Shown here in pieces: positions 25,301-40,005 of a DNA stretch of 64,000 nt. The first letter of the stretch is position 1. Every line of letters begins with the position of its first letter. Origin of the DNA: Lichenostomus cassidix (taxonomy: Eukaryota > Chordata > Aves > Passeriformes > Meliphagidae); contig CM039182.1 in NCBI GenBank assembly GCA_008360975.2, positions 106,258,443 through 106,322,442 of the forward strand, read 5' to 3'. Below the pieces are notes generated by a model. That model did not search any database. It saw only the letters and a program-made list of their open reading frames with translations, and was not told the origin of the DNA. The position numbers were made by a program, and so were the translations under genes.

Positions 25301-26244
25301 TTTGTTTCCTTTTTAAATGAAAATGGCAAACCCACTAATTTGCTACTGTACGTCTGCATCAGTTATTTAACATGACATCTTGCTGTAGTAATAATCCATC
25401 AACATCCAGTATTACATATGGATTCATAAAAAGGTTTATGCTTGTGTTGGTGCTTTTGCTGGCTGCCAAACCAATTATATACATTTTACAATAAATTATA
25501 CATATTGAACTGAGAACCTGCTGTGCTAATTGCTCGCATTTTTGTAGGGGAAAAATGTGGTCATGGAGTGCTTTTTTCATTTTAAGCATATTGACAACAT
25601 GGCAGAAGAGGATGCTATGTCTTCAGTTTTTCAGAGCTGAAAAATCAATATTTAGCCCTACAATAAGTAAATCAAACAAAAAAAAAAAGAGGAAGAAGGA
25701 ACTTTGGGGAAGCTTTCTCTGCTGTGTTCTTGCCCCTCTGTGTCTTAACTTGGTGAGCTAAAAACACAATCTAAGTACTGTGAGTGTCCCATGAAATGAA
25801 GACCAAACTTCTGCTGTACCAACAGCTAAGGATCCCCTGAAATGCCTCCCCAAATCAAGACCCCACAAGGAAGCTGTGAAGGAGCACTGCATTTGGCTTT
25901 CTTGAAGCTCTTCTTTGTTTGTTCTTCAAGAGTGACATGTAATTATGAGATGTGGCTTCACTGTTCACTGAATTTCCATGAGTAATCTTTTAAATATAGT
26001 TTATGACATCAAGCCATTGGCATCCAATGGCTTCCAATTTCCATTACGACAGAATCCTCATTCTGCTCCCTACTGAACAAAAATGTTAAAAGATCTCTCT
26101 TGATTAAAAAAAAAAAAGAGGACAGAATTAAAACTCCAGATAATATGAGAATGGCACCAAGTAAGGAGGTAGGACCACATTTCATGCTCTCTGAGGAACA
26201 TTTCACATCTCAGTCAGTCCAGTCTTCTTGGAAATGACAGAAAA

Positions 26245-26380
26245 CATAGAATGGTTGAGGTTGGAAGGGGCCTCTAGAGATCATCTTGTTCACTCCCACC
26301 TGGCACAAGCAAGGTCACCTTGAGTCAGTTGCTCAGGACTGTGTCCAGATGGCTTTTGATCTCCAGGAGACACAGAGGAT
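26245..26380 (-). mobile_element. CR1 LINE 3' tail, antisense
   Basis: Begins CATAGAATGGTTGAGGTTGG and continues AAGGGGCCTCTAGAGATCAT, the reverse complement of a CR1 3' end. It then runs into the conserved CAGGACTGTGTCCAGATGGC and TTTTGATCTCCAGGA blocks. It is a severely 5'-truncated insertion in minus orientation. The upper boundary is approximate. Confidence 0.88.
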
Positions 26381-26389
26381 TTGCCTGAT

Positions 26390-29300
26390 GGTGGAACAGG
26401 GAGCTGAGCACCCAGGACCCCTTGCTGCCAGCAGCACCTCTCCCAGTCCCACAGCCTGGGCAGCCCCAACAGTGAGTAAAGGCACTGCCCTGGGCTGCAT
26501 TCCCTCTTCCTGCTGCACAGTTATGGCTGTGACATTTTCTGGTGGTTTCTCATCATTGGTGCTGCTCTTGCAGCTCTTGCTCTGCTACTCTTGCAGTTCT
26601 CACTCACACAGCAAGTCCCCATGAGCTTGGGAGGACACTGTCATAAAGAGTCCATGGTCACCAATGTCAATCGGTCACCACACCTGCTTGTGTGGAGCAC
26701 CAGCTGAGGCTGGACCAGAGGAGGCTGCTGAGACAAAAATAAAGCAAATCCAAACACTGAGAATAATCAAATTACCTCATTTTTAAAGACGTGCATCAAA
26801 AGGGGTGGTTCGTCTTGTATTGCAGCTGTTATCAGGCCAGTAAGAAAAGCAAGGAACAAAAGAAACAACCAAAGATGTGGCTAAATCTCTCAAGATGAAA
26901 AAGAGGTGTACTTTTTAAATGAAGGCATATCAGCTAAAAGATGACAGGAAAAAACCCCAAAGATAAAGATTAACATTTACTGCTAATATGTAGGAACATC
27001 CTGCTCTTCATCACACTGCAACCCCATATTGTGTTTTTAGTGGAAGAGATGAGAAGAAGACCCACAGCATTTAGAACAGGGAACAGGAAAGCAGCAGTCC
27101 CTAAACACTTTAAAAATGTGCACTTTTTTACCCTAGCAAAACAAACTATATGCTGTTCTGATTTATTTATTATCTCAGCATTGCCCTTCGGGCTCAGTGG
27201 ATATATTAACATTAAGCAGGTAAAGACTTAAGAATAATTTAAAATAGAATTTACAGCAGCCACAGATCTGACTGAATTCTGTTGTGGGATGGTGAAAATG
27301 ACAGAAATGCTCTATTCAATTTAGAGAAAAAGGCAGTTGTGTTTAAATGTGTTAGTGAGAAGAGGCTGAGACTATATGTGGCTGTGAATTCTCTGCCAAG
27401 CTGGCACATGAACATCATGATAAAATTGGTTTGGTCTCACAGAAAAGGTCCTTCCTCAGAGCCTGATGTTCCTTCCCTTTCCAAAGAGCAATGGAGGGTT
27501 TTCCCCTTTCATGAAGGAGCAGATCAATCACGAATGATCTTAAATGCATGAAACATGTTAAACCCACCAAGTTACATGCACTGTATTTGGTTTTCCCCAA
27601 ACATTGTTTCTTTGTACTTGCTAGCCTTCAAAGTATGCCAAGTACTCTGCTCATGCAATATCTGGTTTCAGGCAAACCAGCACGGCAGTTTGCCTGAGCT
27701 GAGAAAATATGCTTGAAGTCGGCATTCACAGGCAGCTTCAACATCCTAAGGAAAATGCTTTGTTTTTGTAGCCTGAAAGTATGTCACAAACATGAATAGA
27801 ATTATACACTTGCTCTCCCTCACCCTCAATCCTCTTTACCTTAGGAAAAAATTATACACTTCCAATTACAGGGCCAGTTAAAATCAATACAAAGGTGGGA
27901 GAAAACAGATCATTTTTCTTATGGAAGTAACTGTTTTCATTAATTTTTCATTAGTCCTGCTTTTGTTGTGCTATCCATCACTGAAGAAGCTGGTATGCAG
28001 TAGATTACATTTAGGTTATCTTACATGCTTCCAGGATTTAGTAGATATTGCCTGATAAAGCTGTGAGCTTTATGGCTTTAACTTACATCTATCAATAATG
28101 CATCAGAAGAGAATTTTTTCTGCAGAACAGCTGTCCCTGAGCCAAGCAGCTTTCTTCTGGAATAGCTGCACTGGTTACAGTGGAGATGATAGCACAGCTT
28201 TTAAACTCTCATCTAAAGGCTGCAACTGTGAGAAAGATGAGCAGATGCTTAAGGAGGAAGATAATCTGTGAGGGTTTGAGCCCTAGTTTCCCACTGTTGT
28301 CATTTTTATTGTGGAGCATTTAAAGCTGGGAGCCAGCTGTACCTTGCCCCATCTCAGCAACCACACCTGAAAAACATTCCTGCCATCCTGGTGTGCAGCA
28401 GGATTTTGTTGTGACCACTACATGAACAAACAAAGCTCTTTCACAAACGGCACTGTAGCTTTCCCCTCCCTCCCCATTTTAATGCCTGAGTTCTGTGTTA
28501 AGGAACATAAACATAAACAGAAAATGATAGTCCCTACTGAGGAGCTGAGCCAGAGGAAGGAGATGAAGTAGACCATCAGCAGACTCCACTGAAAACATGA
28601 AAGGTAAAGGAAATTTTATTTCATTTGTTTTTTTCTCAAAAAACAATCAAAAGGTGCATCAAACATTTTAAGCTCATTCAGACATCCCAGCAATGCCTTC
28701 AATGTGCTTGAATAGCTTGTAACTGTCACCTTAAAAAATAAATGTGTCACAGTGCCTCACTGATTTTCACCTTTCTGTACTGCAAGAGGTCTTGTAGAGA
28801 GGGCAGCTAAGTGGGACTCCATATTTGCAGTTTGACATCCAGGTGGGTGACAGTCGAGCCTTTTCAACCTCCCCAGCTGCAAGGTGAGTTTATTGCTGCC
28901 TTCTTCCCTTAGAAGGAGAGAGATGCTTAATTGAAGGTCTGTGCAATGCTTTGAAGAGACCAAGCATTAGGGCCAAACTTATTACTCTCAAGCTGCCCAG
29001 GCACAGCCCCAAGCAGAAGAAAAACAAGCCTGCTGAACTGGAGAAAGCAAGGGAAAGAAATGCACAGCTGCTTTTGGTTTTAATGTAAGCCACCCGAAAC
29101 CGAAATATTTATTCAGAAGCAGCAGGGATTAGTGAAATCATGGCTCCAGATCTTCAGAACTAGCATCCATGCTCTGCTTGTTTTGCCTTTTGTTTTTGCA
29201 GTTTGTTGGAGGTTAATCAAATGAAGTATCAAACATCCACTGGTGAACCTCACTAAGCTGTCTGGTTTGACCTGAACTCAGAATGAATGTAGTACCCGAG

Positions 29301-32300
29301 TTTAGGGGACTTCAGCACATGCAGTTTTTGTTTTAAGTCAATGTCACCCTGCCTTTTAGACTGCATCCTAATGGTAAGGAGGCAAGGCCAGCCATCCCAT
29401 GCTTCCCATTTTCCCCAGGAAAATTAATAACAACACTGACAAGCTACATAACAGAAGCCACAAGACCATTTAGGATTGTAGATTAAATCATTTATCAGTC
29501 CAAACTCCAGAGCACAGAGACAAATCTCCCTCTCTCCATCTCTTCCCAGACCATCAAGCCAGAGCTGTACTCTGAGGACCACAGGACAGGGCTCAGTGGA
29601 CTGGGCTAGGGCACCAGCACCCCATGCTCCCCAAGAAGCACAAATCCAGCCTGCTCACATGAGCAACAGACTCTCCAGAGAGAAGAACTCATGTATATAG
29701 GGCTTCAGTGAGGCTGTGAGGGAAGAGTCTGATCAACCCATGCTTCCTCTGACCTGCAGGGGAAAATACTGTATTTTTACAAGCAACAGAGATGACATAC
29801 TATTGTTGATGCAACTACACTGACAGTCCATGACCACAGTGCACCCCTTTGGCTCCTGACTAGGGTGTGAAGCAAGTTCACCATGAGTATGGAGAGCAAA
29901 AGATGGGATCTGACCCATAATCTCCGACATCTCCTGAAAAATATTACACTCATCATTATTTTAACAGCACAGATCTCAGGTCCCTAGTCAAAAAATGAAA
30001 AAAAAAATTAAAAAATCACAGATTCAAGGAGAAGTTGACTTTTTTCCCATCTATCAGAGGACATCTCCATTTCTGGAGCTCTTACTTGTGGCAATAGAAG
30101 ATGCTTAAGCAGGCTAGCACTATGGTTTTCCCCCAGCATTGATGTAAACATCCTGGTTACCAGCTAGGAGAGCTAACTCAGCTTACAAGAGGATGAACTT
30201 GTATTATGTCCTTGCATGTTTTCTTTTTAAGAGGAGTTAAGGATATGATTTTAACAGTTTCAGTCTCATAACAGTTTCCCATATGCTAAGTCAGTTTTGG
30301 GGTCTTCAAAAACCAGATCAATGGGGTAGCAGCCAAACCCAATACAGGAACCTGATTCAACATATTGATTTTTGGTGGTGGCTATCCCTCCAGACCCTCA
30401 AGAAATAATAAACCACTCAAACTGAAGTCTGAGAAAAAGCAACTGGTCTACAGGCCCTAAGGATGTCTTGGTTTCATTTCCACTGTAAATAAACCTCAGG
30501 CTGCTTGAATGCCAACTTACAAATACCAGTTGTCCGTAGAAATAATTCATAATATAGAATTCTGCAGTGAAAAAATGACAGATGGAAATAAATGCTTTTA
30601 TTTCTCTGAAAAGTGACCATTGGTCAATAAAAATGCTTTTCTCACCCCCCAAAATCCAACCTTTCCCCCCCAAGTCATGCAATGAAAACACTAAAGAAAA
30701 ATTCACTTGATAAGTCATTTGGATGGTAGTAAAAACCCTGTAATTAGTACAGAAATCAATTTTTAAAGGTTGCTTCAAAAAATTATGCTCATGAACAAAA
30801 CATTTCTCTTCAAATTGAAATCAGTGCCTGTTCAGCATAAAGGAAAATAACTGAATGGGTGGCTCAACTTTCATGTTTTCAGAGTTTAGTAAGTTTTCCC
30901 CATTGGTTTTCATTATGGATTCTAGTAGGCATCATGAAACATGCCTCAGCTTGACTTGCTCGTGCCACTCATGCACTGAGATGATCAGCTTCCTTCTATA
31001 GACATGTGGCAATGGAGAGGAAAAACATTCATTGGGCCAGACTGCTTGGCCAATAAGCACCTGGAGACAGAATAAATTAGCAGTACCTATTTACCAGTAC
31101 TGCTTCTGGAAAGAGAGATTGACCCAGTGACAAAGCAGGACTTCACTTTCTCCAGCATGGATTAATTAGCTCAGTCTTCAATGGGACATTCAGTTTTAAG
31201 GTTCATCCAAGCATGCCAAGATCCATACTTACATTATGCAGCTGTTTGATACATTATGGAGGCAATTGGGGAAGAACTAAACCCTGGGTCGACGGTTATT
31301 GTGGAAATCCAGTATTTGTATTACCCAAAGAAAAGGTGAGGATCAAGTTCCTCTGCCTGTGTCTCGCTGTGGGAAGGGGAGTTGGTGCCATCTGCAATCT
31401 CTGCACATCTGCAGGAACTCTCCTGGCAGCTGCTTAACCAACTTGCTGAAGTATGACATTGGCAGCTACTGCTCACTGCAGCTCTGCCTCTTGTTATTAA
31501 ATACAGCACCACTGATTGCATAAAATGGAGTCAACACTTTCTAATAAAATATTTGATAAATTTAAATGTCAAAATTACTAACCTCCAGAGAAAAGCTGAC
31601 TGTAATCTGGTCCTTCTTGGTTACCCCCACCCCCCCCACTTTCCTGGAGAAATTGCTCATTTGTTTGTCAATTAGTTTTTCCAAAGAACATTTTAAGAAC
31701 ACATGGTTATAAGCCTCAATTGCAAATGGGACTAATCTCATTTGCTCTCTAAAAATCTACAGCTAGCTTATTCCTGCATACATTTTTCATCAGCCATCAC
31801 TTTGAATATTCATGACCTCTTAGTCCATGACCACATTGTAACTGCAGAGACATTTACATTCAGGGTCTCTGAGTGATTTTTGACTCCATCAACAACAAAA
31901 GCAGGCTTGGTGCGAGGGTGACCGAGCCAGTGGAGGATTTGGGAGGAGCACAGAGGTATTTTCAATGTCATTGACTAGGACAGGAGTATGCTGAGCAAGC
32001 AAAACCACTGGCAGAGCATAACCTGCTGGCTTTGGGAGCCACATGTTGGAAAGCATCAGTGGCAAAGCTCCCTGCTCTTCACACCCAGCCTGTGCAGATG
32101 CTGCAGGCAGTGTGGGCTCTGCCAGCACTGGGGGGACACTTTTGGGGCTGCTGATGCTCCTGGCCAGGCAGGCGTGGTGTGCCTGCTTGCCAAGCAGTGG
32201 GGAAAGGAGCTGCACACCCCCAGCTCCAGCCTGCAGTGGAGCACAAGCCCTTATGCACAGATGGGGCCAGCAGGGCAGGTCTGGATGTGGGAATACCTTC

Positions 32301-33680
32301 GAGCTGAGCAGGGAGTGTGAACACATCCCTGGGGACACTGTGGAGACTCCAGAGAGTGTGGCTCCACCCGGATACACTGGGAGGATTTGTGCAGCAGTCT
32401 GAAGAATCACATCACCTTGCACTGGCACCCATGTACTCTACAACCCATGGGGACTGGCATCTTTTTGGACATCACAGATTTCATCACTTCCGATGGTTTG
32501 AAGATCTGTTAAAGTATTTATTTCCCTAGGTTTTAGCTTTCCGACTTTCTATGCAGACTAACAACCAAATTGTGGGCAGTAAGAGCAAGCATTTGTTTAT
32601 TTTGTAAGAGGACTTCTTGCTGCTAATTGAAAACAAGCATTTTCAATGAGGCAGCTGTTTCAGTACTGTGAATAGGCAGATCAGCATCACATTGAAGATC
32701 TAATAACTCCCTAATGAACCTTAATTTATAGAGCCCCCTCCCTCACCCATTTTCACATTTCAGTAATTCCAAACCCTTGATATATGCTGCCAGTTATTTA
32801 AAGATGTCCTCTGACATCTTTTAATAAAAACCAGAAAAAAATGTAACTTTTTTTTTTTTTAGTTATCAGACTGTATTAAAAACCTTGTTACATGTATCTA
32901 AGTTTCTCTTTTTCTTTTCTTAAATAAATAGCAAAGTGTCACCAAAATGAATGAAACGCCAGCACCATTGCATTGATAGAAATTTCCATACTAGGATGAA
33001 CACAGTCATATTCTGTAACAGTGCACAAAAAGAGACTTTGGAGGAAAGGTGGTGTTTGCTGGTGCATCAACCCATGAGCAGTCCATGCAATGGCATTGGG
33101 ATGTGGTGCCTCTGCAAAATCTCCCAGGCCTGGAGGCAGTGCCTGCAGAGGTGGCCTCAGTGAGACTCTGCAAGGACATGGATTCACTGCCTGCCACCAA
33201 GGGAGACACAGCCAATGGGTAACACAAGGGACTGGCCATGTCACTCTCTAGGCAGAACAACAGCTCGAAACAAGGGAAATGAGCACCATGAAAACCAATC
33301 AGGCTGACTAACAGCAAGGCAAGGGCTTGGAGAGTCGAAGCTGCCAATGCCTTAATCAAGAGGGAATGATGAAGGATTCACTGTTACACTGAAGGTTACA
33401 GAACCAGGTGTCATTTTTGATGGGTTCCCCTGGGCTGAGCTGGTGTTATTTTCAGGTCTGACCAACAGCTTCTCTTCCAACTGGGACAAAGCTTAAAAGG
33501 GACAGCGCTGAAGGAATAGCAGCCACGTGCACCACACCAGAAGATCCCTCAACAGCCTCTGCTGCCTTTAACTCACTCCACCCTGTGCAGGCAGCACTTC
33601 CTGCCTGCTGCCTTGCCCCTCCACATGATGGAGTGCAGTGCAATCCCACCTCTCTGCTTCTGTTGGCTTAAACCAGACCC
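26390..33680. other. Intergenic DNA before the KCTD1 3' end, no gene seen
   Basis: About 7.3 kb without a supportable gene. It contains poly(A)/poly(T) tracts (for example 32,849-32,861), a C-run near 31,625-31,640, and AT-rich stretches (31,690-31,830 and 32,560-32,740) that could be conserved non-coding elements. The GC-richer patch at 32,040-32,400 gives overlapping open frames on both strands without any protein I recognise. Confidence 0.55.
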
Positions 33681-33699
33681 TTGTTATTTTAAACAGGAG

Positions 33700-33705
33700 T
33701 TTATT
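33700..33705 (-). terminator. KCTD1: Likely KCTD1 poly(A) signal
   Basis: TTTATT on the plus strand reads AATAAA on the minus strand (context TACAATAAACTCC). It is the first such signal after a UTR-like AT-rich run, and a G/U-containing stretch (GGGTCTGGTTT) follows in transcript sense. Confidence 0.6.
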
Positions 33706-34202
33706 GTATTTAATACATTATAAAATTTGAAAAAATTGTAGGAAAGCAGCAGATTCAAACCAGAGCATCTCTACCAAATATTAATTATTCTGGCCCCCTT
33801 TGAAAAACACAAAACAAAACAACAAAAAAACTCATTCAAAAGAAAAGTTAACCTTTCACATCTGTGAGGGCAGACAAAAAGTGTGCGACTTCTGTACAAA
33901 CTACATTTAAAATTTCAGCTTTCCAATGCAATGGATGGTCATCTCCTGAACACCTGCCCATCCACCTCTAAAAAAGACAGACATAAACCTCCATATGCAA
34001 ATAAAGTTGAGTCAAGGTGTGTACACATTAAAAAGTGGATGGCTGTTTGGCAATGGAAAATGGGTGAAGAGCAGTCTATGAATCCCCCCCGGCAATGGCT
34101 TGTACACCGTTAAGTGGGCCCGGGTAGGGCCTAGGACACTTAATGGCCATCACAGCACCAACCTCATCTACCACATTTTGTCATTGCATTTCCTACCCTT
34201 TG

Positions 34203-34307
34203 ACATATACATACATATATATATGTACAGACATACATATACATACATATTTTTTATGTGTGTGTGTGTGTTTTCTTTTATAGCTTGAGGTTATTATTAT
34301 TATTATC
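34203..34307. repeat. Compound microsatellite in KCTD1 3' UTR
   Basis: (CATA/TA)n at about 34203-34250, (TG)n at about 34256-34272 and (ATT)n at about 34290-34307. These would be transcribed as UA/CA/AAU repeats in the KCTD1 mRNA. Confidence 0.9.
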
Positions 34308-34456
34308 ACTACTATTCCAAGTGTTCCCATATGAATTCAGGTGTGGTCTCTATATTTGATATAAATGTGTCTTTTATTCAATTTTAGTTCCAGGACTTGT
34401 TTGGAGTCCAAACTGCACATGAAATGTCCCCCTTTTTTTTTTCCTCTTTGTTTTCC

Positions 34457-34477
34457 TTTTTTTTTTTTTTTTTTTTT
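34457..34477 (-). repeat. 21-nt A-tract just after the KCTD1 stop
   Basis: There are 21 T in a row on the plus strand, so the KCTD1 transcript has 21 consecutive A beginning 21 bases after the stop codon. A second run of 10 A follows at 34433-34442. Confidence 0.95.
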
Positions 34478-34498
34478 GCATAAAGAAACATGTCCATT

Positions 34499-34747
<249 letters not shown>

Positions 34748-34985
34748 TCAGCTAGGGGGAAAAAGGTGGTTACATAGCTTAATTGTGCTGGACTGATTTC
34801 TGCTGACTATGGCCACTGAGCAGTGAAAAAGAACAAAAATGAAGAAAAATTTATTTTATTTTTTTAGTACTGCCAGCAACTCCAGTCTTCTTCTGGACAC
34901 AGAAACTTGACTAGAAAAACAGGAGAACTTGGGTCCTGACAATAAATGTGGTAGAAGCAACTCTGGAAACTAGCTCAGCCCTGGA

Positions 34986-35284
34986 CAAACCATTTGGTCT
35001 GTACTTTACTCTTCAGGTCTATTTGTAGTCCTTGTCCCGTCTCCCATTTTTATTAACATTGAAAGATACTGATGTCCTCCCGTTACCAATGTGGGATCAC
35101 TACCTCTCTTGAAGCCTGCACATATTTTGCCTCTATTACTCAGGTTTTTCACATCAGTAAATGTGCTCTGTGATTCTTATTTGTAGAACAAAAATGTAAG
35201 CATCAGAATAAGTGACAAAGCACTGAAAGATACAACTGCCTTGAAAACTATCATAGGATGTAGCTAAATAACTGTCCTTGAAAC
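34986..35284. repeat. Tandem duplication, copy 1 (299 bp)
   Basis: It starts CAAACCATTTGGTCTG and ends AACTGTCCTTGAAAC. It matches 35335-35633 base for base except at four positions, all transitions, at an offset of 349. The sequence is unique-looking intronic DNA, not a recognised transposon. Confidence 0.95.
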
Positions 35285-35334
35285 CACCCCAAACACACAA
35301 CCCCAAACAAACAAACAAACAAACACAACACAAC
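35285..35334. repeat. AC/AAAC-rich linker between duplicate copies
   Basis: A 50-bp low-complexity stretch with (AAAC)n and CACAAC units separates the two copies of the duplication. Confidence 0.9.
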
Positions 35335-35633
35335 CAAACCATTTGGTCTGTACTTTACTCTTCAGGTCTATTTGTAGTCCTTGTCCTGTCTCCCATTTTT
35401 ATTAACATTGAAAGATACTGATGTCCTCCCATTACCAATGTGGGATCACTACCTCTCTTGAAGCCTACACATATTTTGCCTCTATTACTCAGGTTTTTCA
35501 CATCAGTAAATGTGCTCTGTGATTCTTATTTGTAGAACAAAAATGTAAGCATCAGAATAAGTGACAAAGCACTGAAAGATACAACTGCCTTGAGAACTAT
35601 CATAGGATGTAGCTAAATAACTGTCCTTGAAAC
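35335..35633. repeat. Tandem duplication, copy 2 (299 bp)
   Basis: Second copy of 34986-35284. The differences are CCCGTC/CCTGTC, CCCGTT/CCCATT, CCTGCA/CCTACA and TTGAAAAC/TTGAGAAC, giving about 98.7% identity. It is followed by unrelated intron sequence. Confidence 0.95.
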
Positions 35634-35879
35634 TCATCCCTTTTCAGTTGTAATCTGACATCTAAGGCTGTCCCAAATTTGCATTAATGTCAATGACAAG
35701 ACAATTTTGATGTTTCAGCATGACAGTCAAGGCCAGTAAGAGACAACTGTCCAGGCATAACATGGGCTATATGGACTTATTTCATATGTCTAGGTAAGTC
35801 TATCTGGACCCTTGAGTTAAGTGCTGGCACAAGTGCAGTGCCTGGCCTTCAGTGCATGCCCCAATGCTCAGTTTGCTTG

Positions 35880-36236
35880 ATCTGGAGAAAAAGAGGCTCA
35901 GGGATGACCTTCTACAACTACCTGAAAGGAGTTTGTAGCAAGGTGGACGTCAGCCTCTTCTACCAGGAAAGCAGCAACACAAGAGGAAATAGCCTCAAGC
36001 TGCACCAGGGGATGTTCAGACTGGACTTCAGAAAGAATTTCTTCACTATGAGGGTGGTTAGAGCATTGGAATGGTCTAGCCAGGGAAGTGGTGGAGTCAC
36101 CATCCTTGGAAGTATTCAAGAAATGACTGGATGTGGCACTCAGTGCTGTGATTTAGCTGACATGGTGGTGTTCACTCTAAGGTTGAACTCGGTGATCTTG
36201 GAGATCCTTTCCAACCTTAATGATTCTGTGATTCTC
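35880..36236 (+). mobile_element. CR1 LINE 3' tail, sense to plus strand
   Basis: It contains the CR1 landmarks in order: AGGCTCAGGGATGACC, CTACAACTACCTGAAAGGAG, GGAAGTGGTGGAGTCACCAT, and a terminal CTTTCCAACCTTAATGATTC followed by TGTGATTCT. It is therefore a 5'-truncated CR1 of about 360 bp, antisense to KCTD1. The 5' boundary is approximate. Confidence 0.93.
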
Positions 36237-36578
36237 TACCTGGACAGTGGGACCTGGCATATAAAAATATGCCAAGCTCAGCTTGCAAGTCTGTTCTGTA
36301 TAAGAGTGAGCCTGCAGCATTTGGGAGGTGTGTTTAAACCAAACAGCATTGATTGTGCTATTGATGATTCCAGATGGGAAGTGCTGGCTACTCAGGATGT
36401 GATAACTAGGTGCAGGCAGGTGTGTGAGGCTGGTTGCTTTTAACTGACAAAGGATAAAACACATAACACTATTACTTTGAAGTTTATTATGATTATTCTA
36501 GGAATGACCTGCACTTGTCTCCCAGATTTTTTCAGACCCACTTCGTAACAGCTATTGCTTTTAGACATTGCTACGTTG

Positions 36579-36875
36579 AATCATAGAATACTTTGGGTTG
36601 AAAGGGACCCTTAATGATCATCTAGTTCAACCCCTCTGCAATGAGCAGGGACATATTTAACTAAAGCAGGCTGCTCAGAGCCTTGTCCAGCCTGACCCTT
36701 GTTTCCATGGATGGGGCATCCACCATGGGTATACCTCTCTGGGCAACCAGTTCCAGTGTTTCACCACCCTCAGTGAAAAATTTTCCTCCTTTTATCTAGT
36801 ACAAATATACCCTATTTTAGTTTAAAATCATTATCCCTTGGCCTATCATTTGCAACAGGCCTCTACTATGCCATA
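36579..36875 (-). mobile_element. CR1 LINE 3' tail, antisense
   Basis: Starts AATCATAGAATACTTTGGGT and continues TGAAAGGGACCCTTAATGAT. It then holds CAGGCTGCTCAGAGCC, GGGCATCCACCATGGG and CTCTGGGCAACCAGTTCCAG, all reverse-complement CR1 3' landmarks. It lies 342 bp from the oppositely oriented copy at 35880-36236 and is in the KCTD1 transcript sense. Confidence 0.94.
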
Positions 36876-37110
36876 AAAAATTGGGAAATTGACCCTGAAA
36901 GTGAAAGGTCTTCCCTGAGACCACAGAAAATTCTACCACTACTGTAGTCCACTTGCAAAGAGATTTGGCGATATGTGAATTAAATGGAGAAAGATGACCT
37001 GCAGAAGTAAATAACTTGCCTAAAGTCTCCAGCCGATTCTGCTCACCAAAACGCTCCAGTGACATGGCAGAGGGTCAGCCCACTGGTACCTGGCCAGCAG
37101 CTCCCTTTCA

Positions 37111-40005
<2,895 letters not shown>

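Larger units (their letters stand above)
12690..26240. other. Intergenic DNA, no gene seen
   Basis: About 13.5 kb between the CR1 element and the next CR1 tail. I see no exon with splice sites, no RNA gene and no complete transposon. Simple repeats include (CCAA)n at 19326-19350 and an A-tract near 18,994-19,012. A stretch at about 18,930-18,985 recalls an old SINE. The AT-rich stretch from about 25,130 to 25,620 looks more like conserved non-coding DNA than random sequence. Open frames are short and overlap on both strands. Confidence 0.55.
33685..34498 (-). other. KCTD1: KCTD1 3' UTR
   Basis: From the KCTD1 stop codon down to the first good poly(A) signal on the minus strand (AATAAA, 33700-33705), giving a UTR of about 0.8 kb. 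It starts with two A-tracts in the mRNA sense (34457-34477, 21 A; 34433-34442, 10 A). It also carries a CA/TA microsatellite block. The 3' boundary is inferred from the signal; longer isoforms cannot be excluded. Confidence 0.65.

Noticed and set aside
31889..32428. 179-codon open frame on the minus strand, with competing plus-strand frames
   Set aside because: A GC-richer patch gives open frames in several registers on both strands. The peptide has no recognisable domain and codon periodicity is not evident.
35838..36443. 201-codon open frame on the plus strand
   Set aside because: Its middle is the CR1 3' tail, a non-coding region of the element that is often open by chance.
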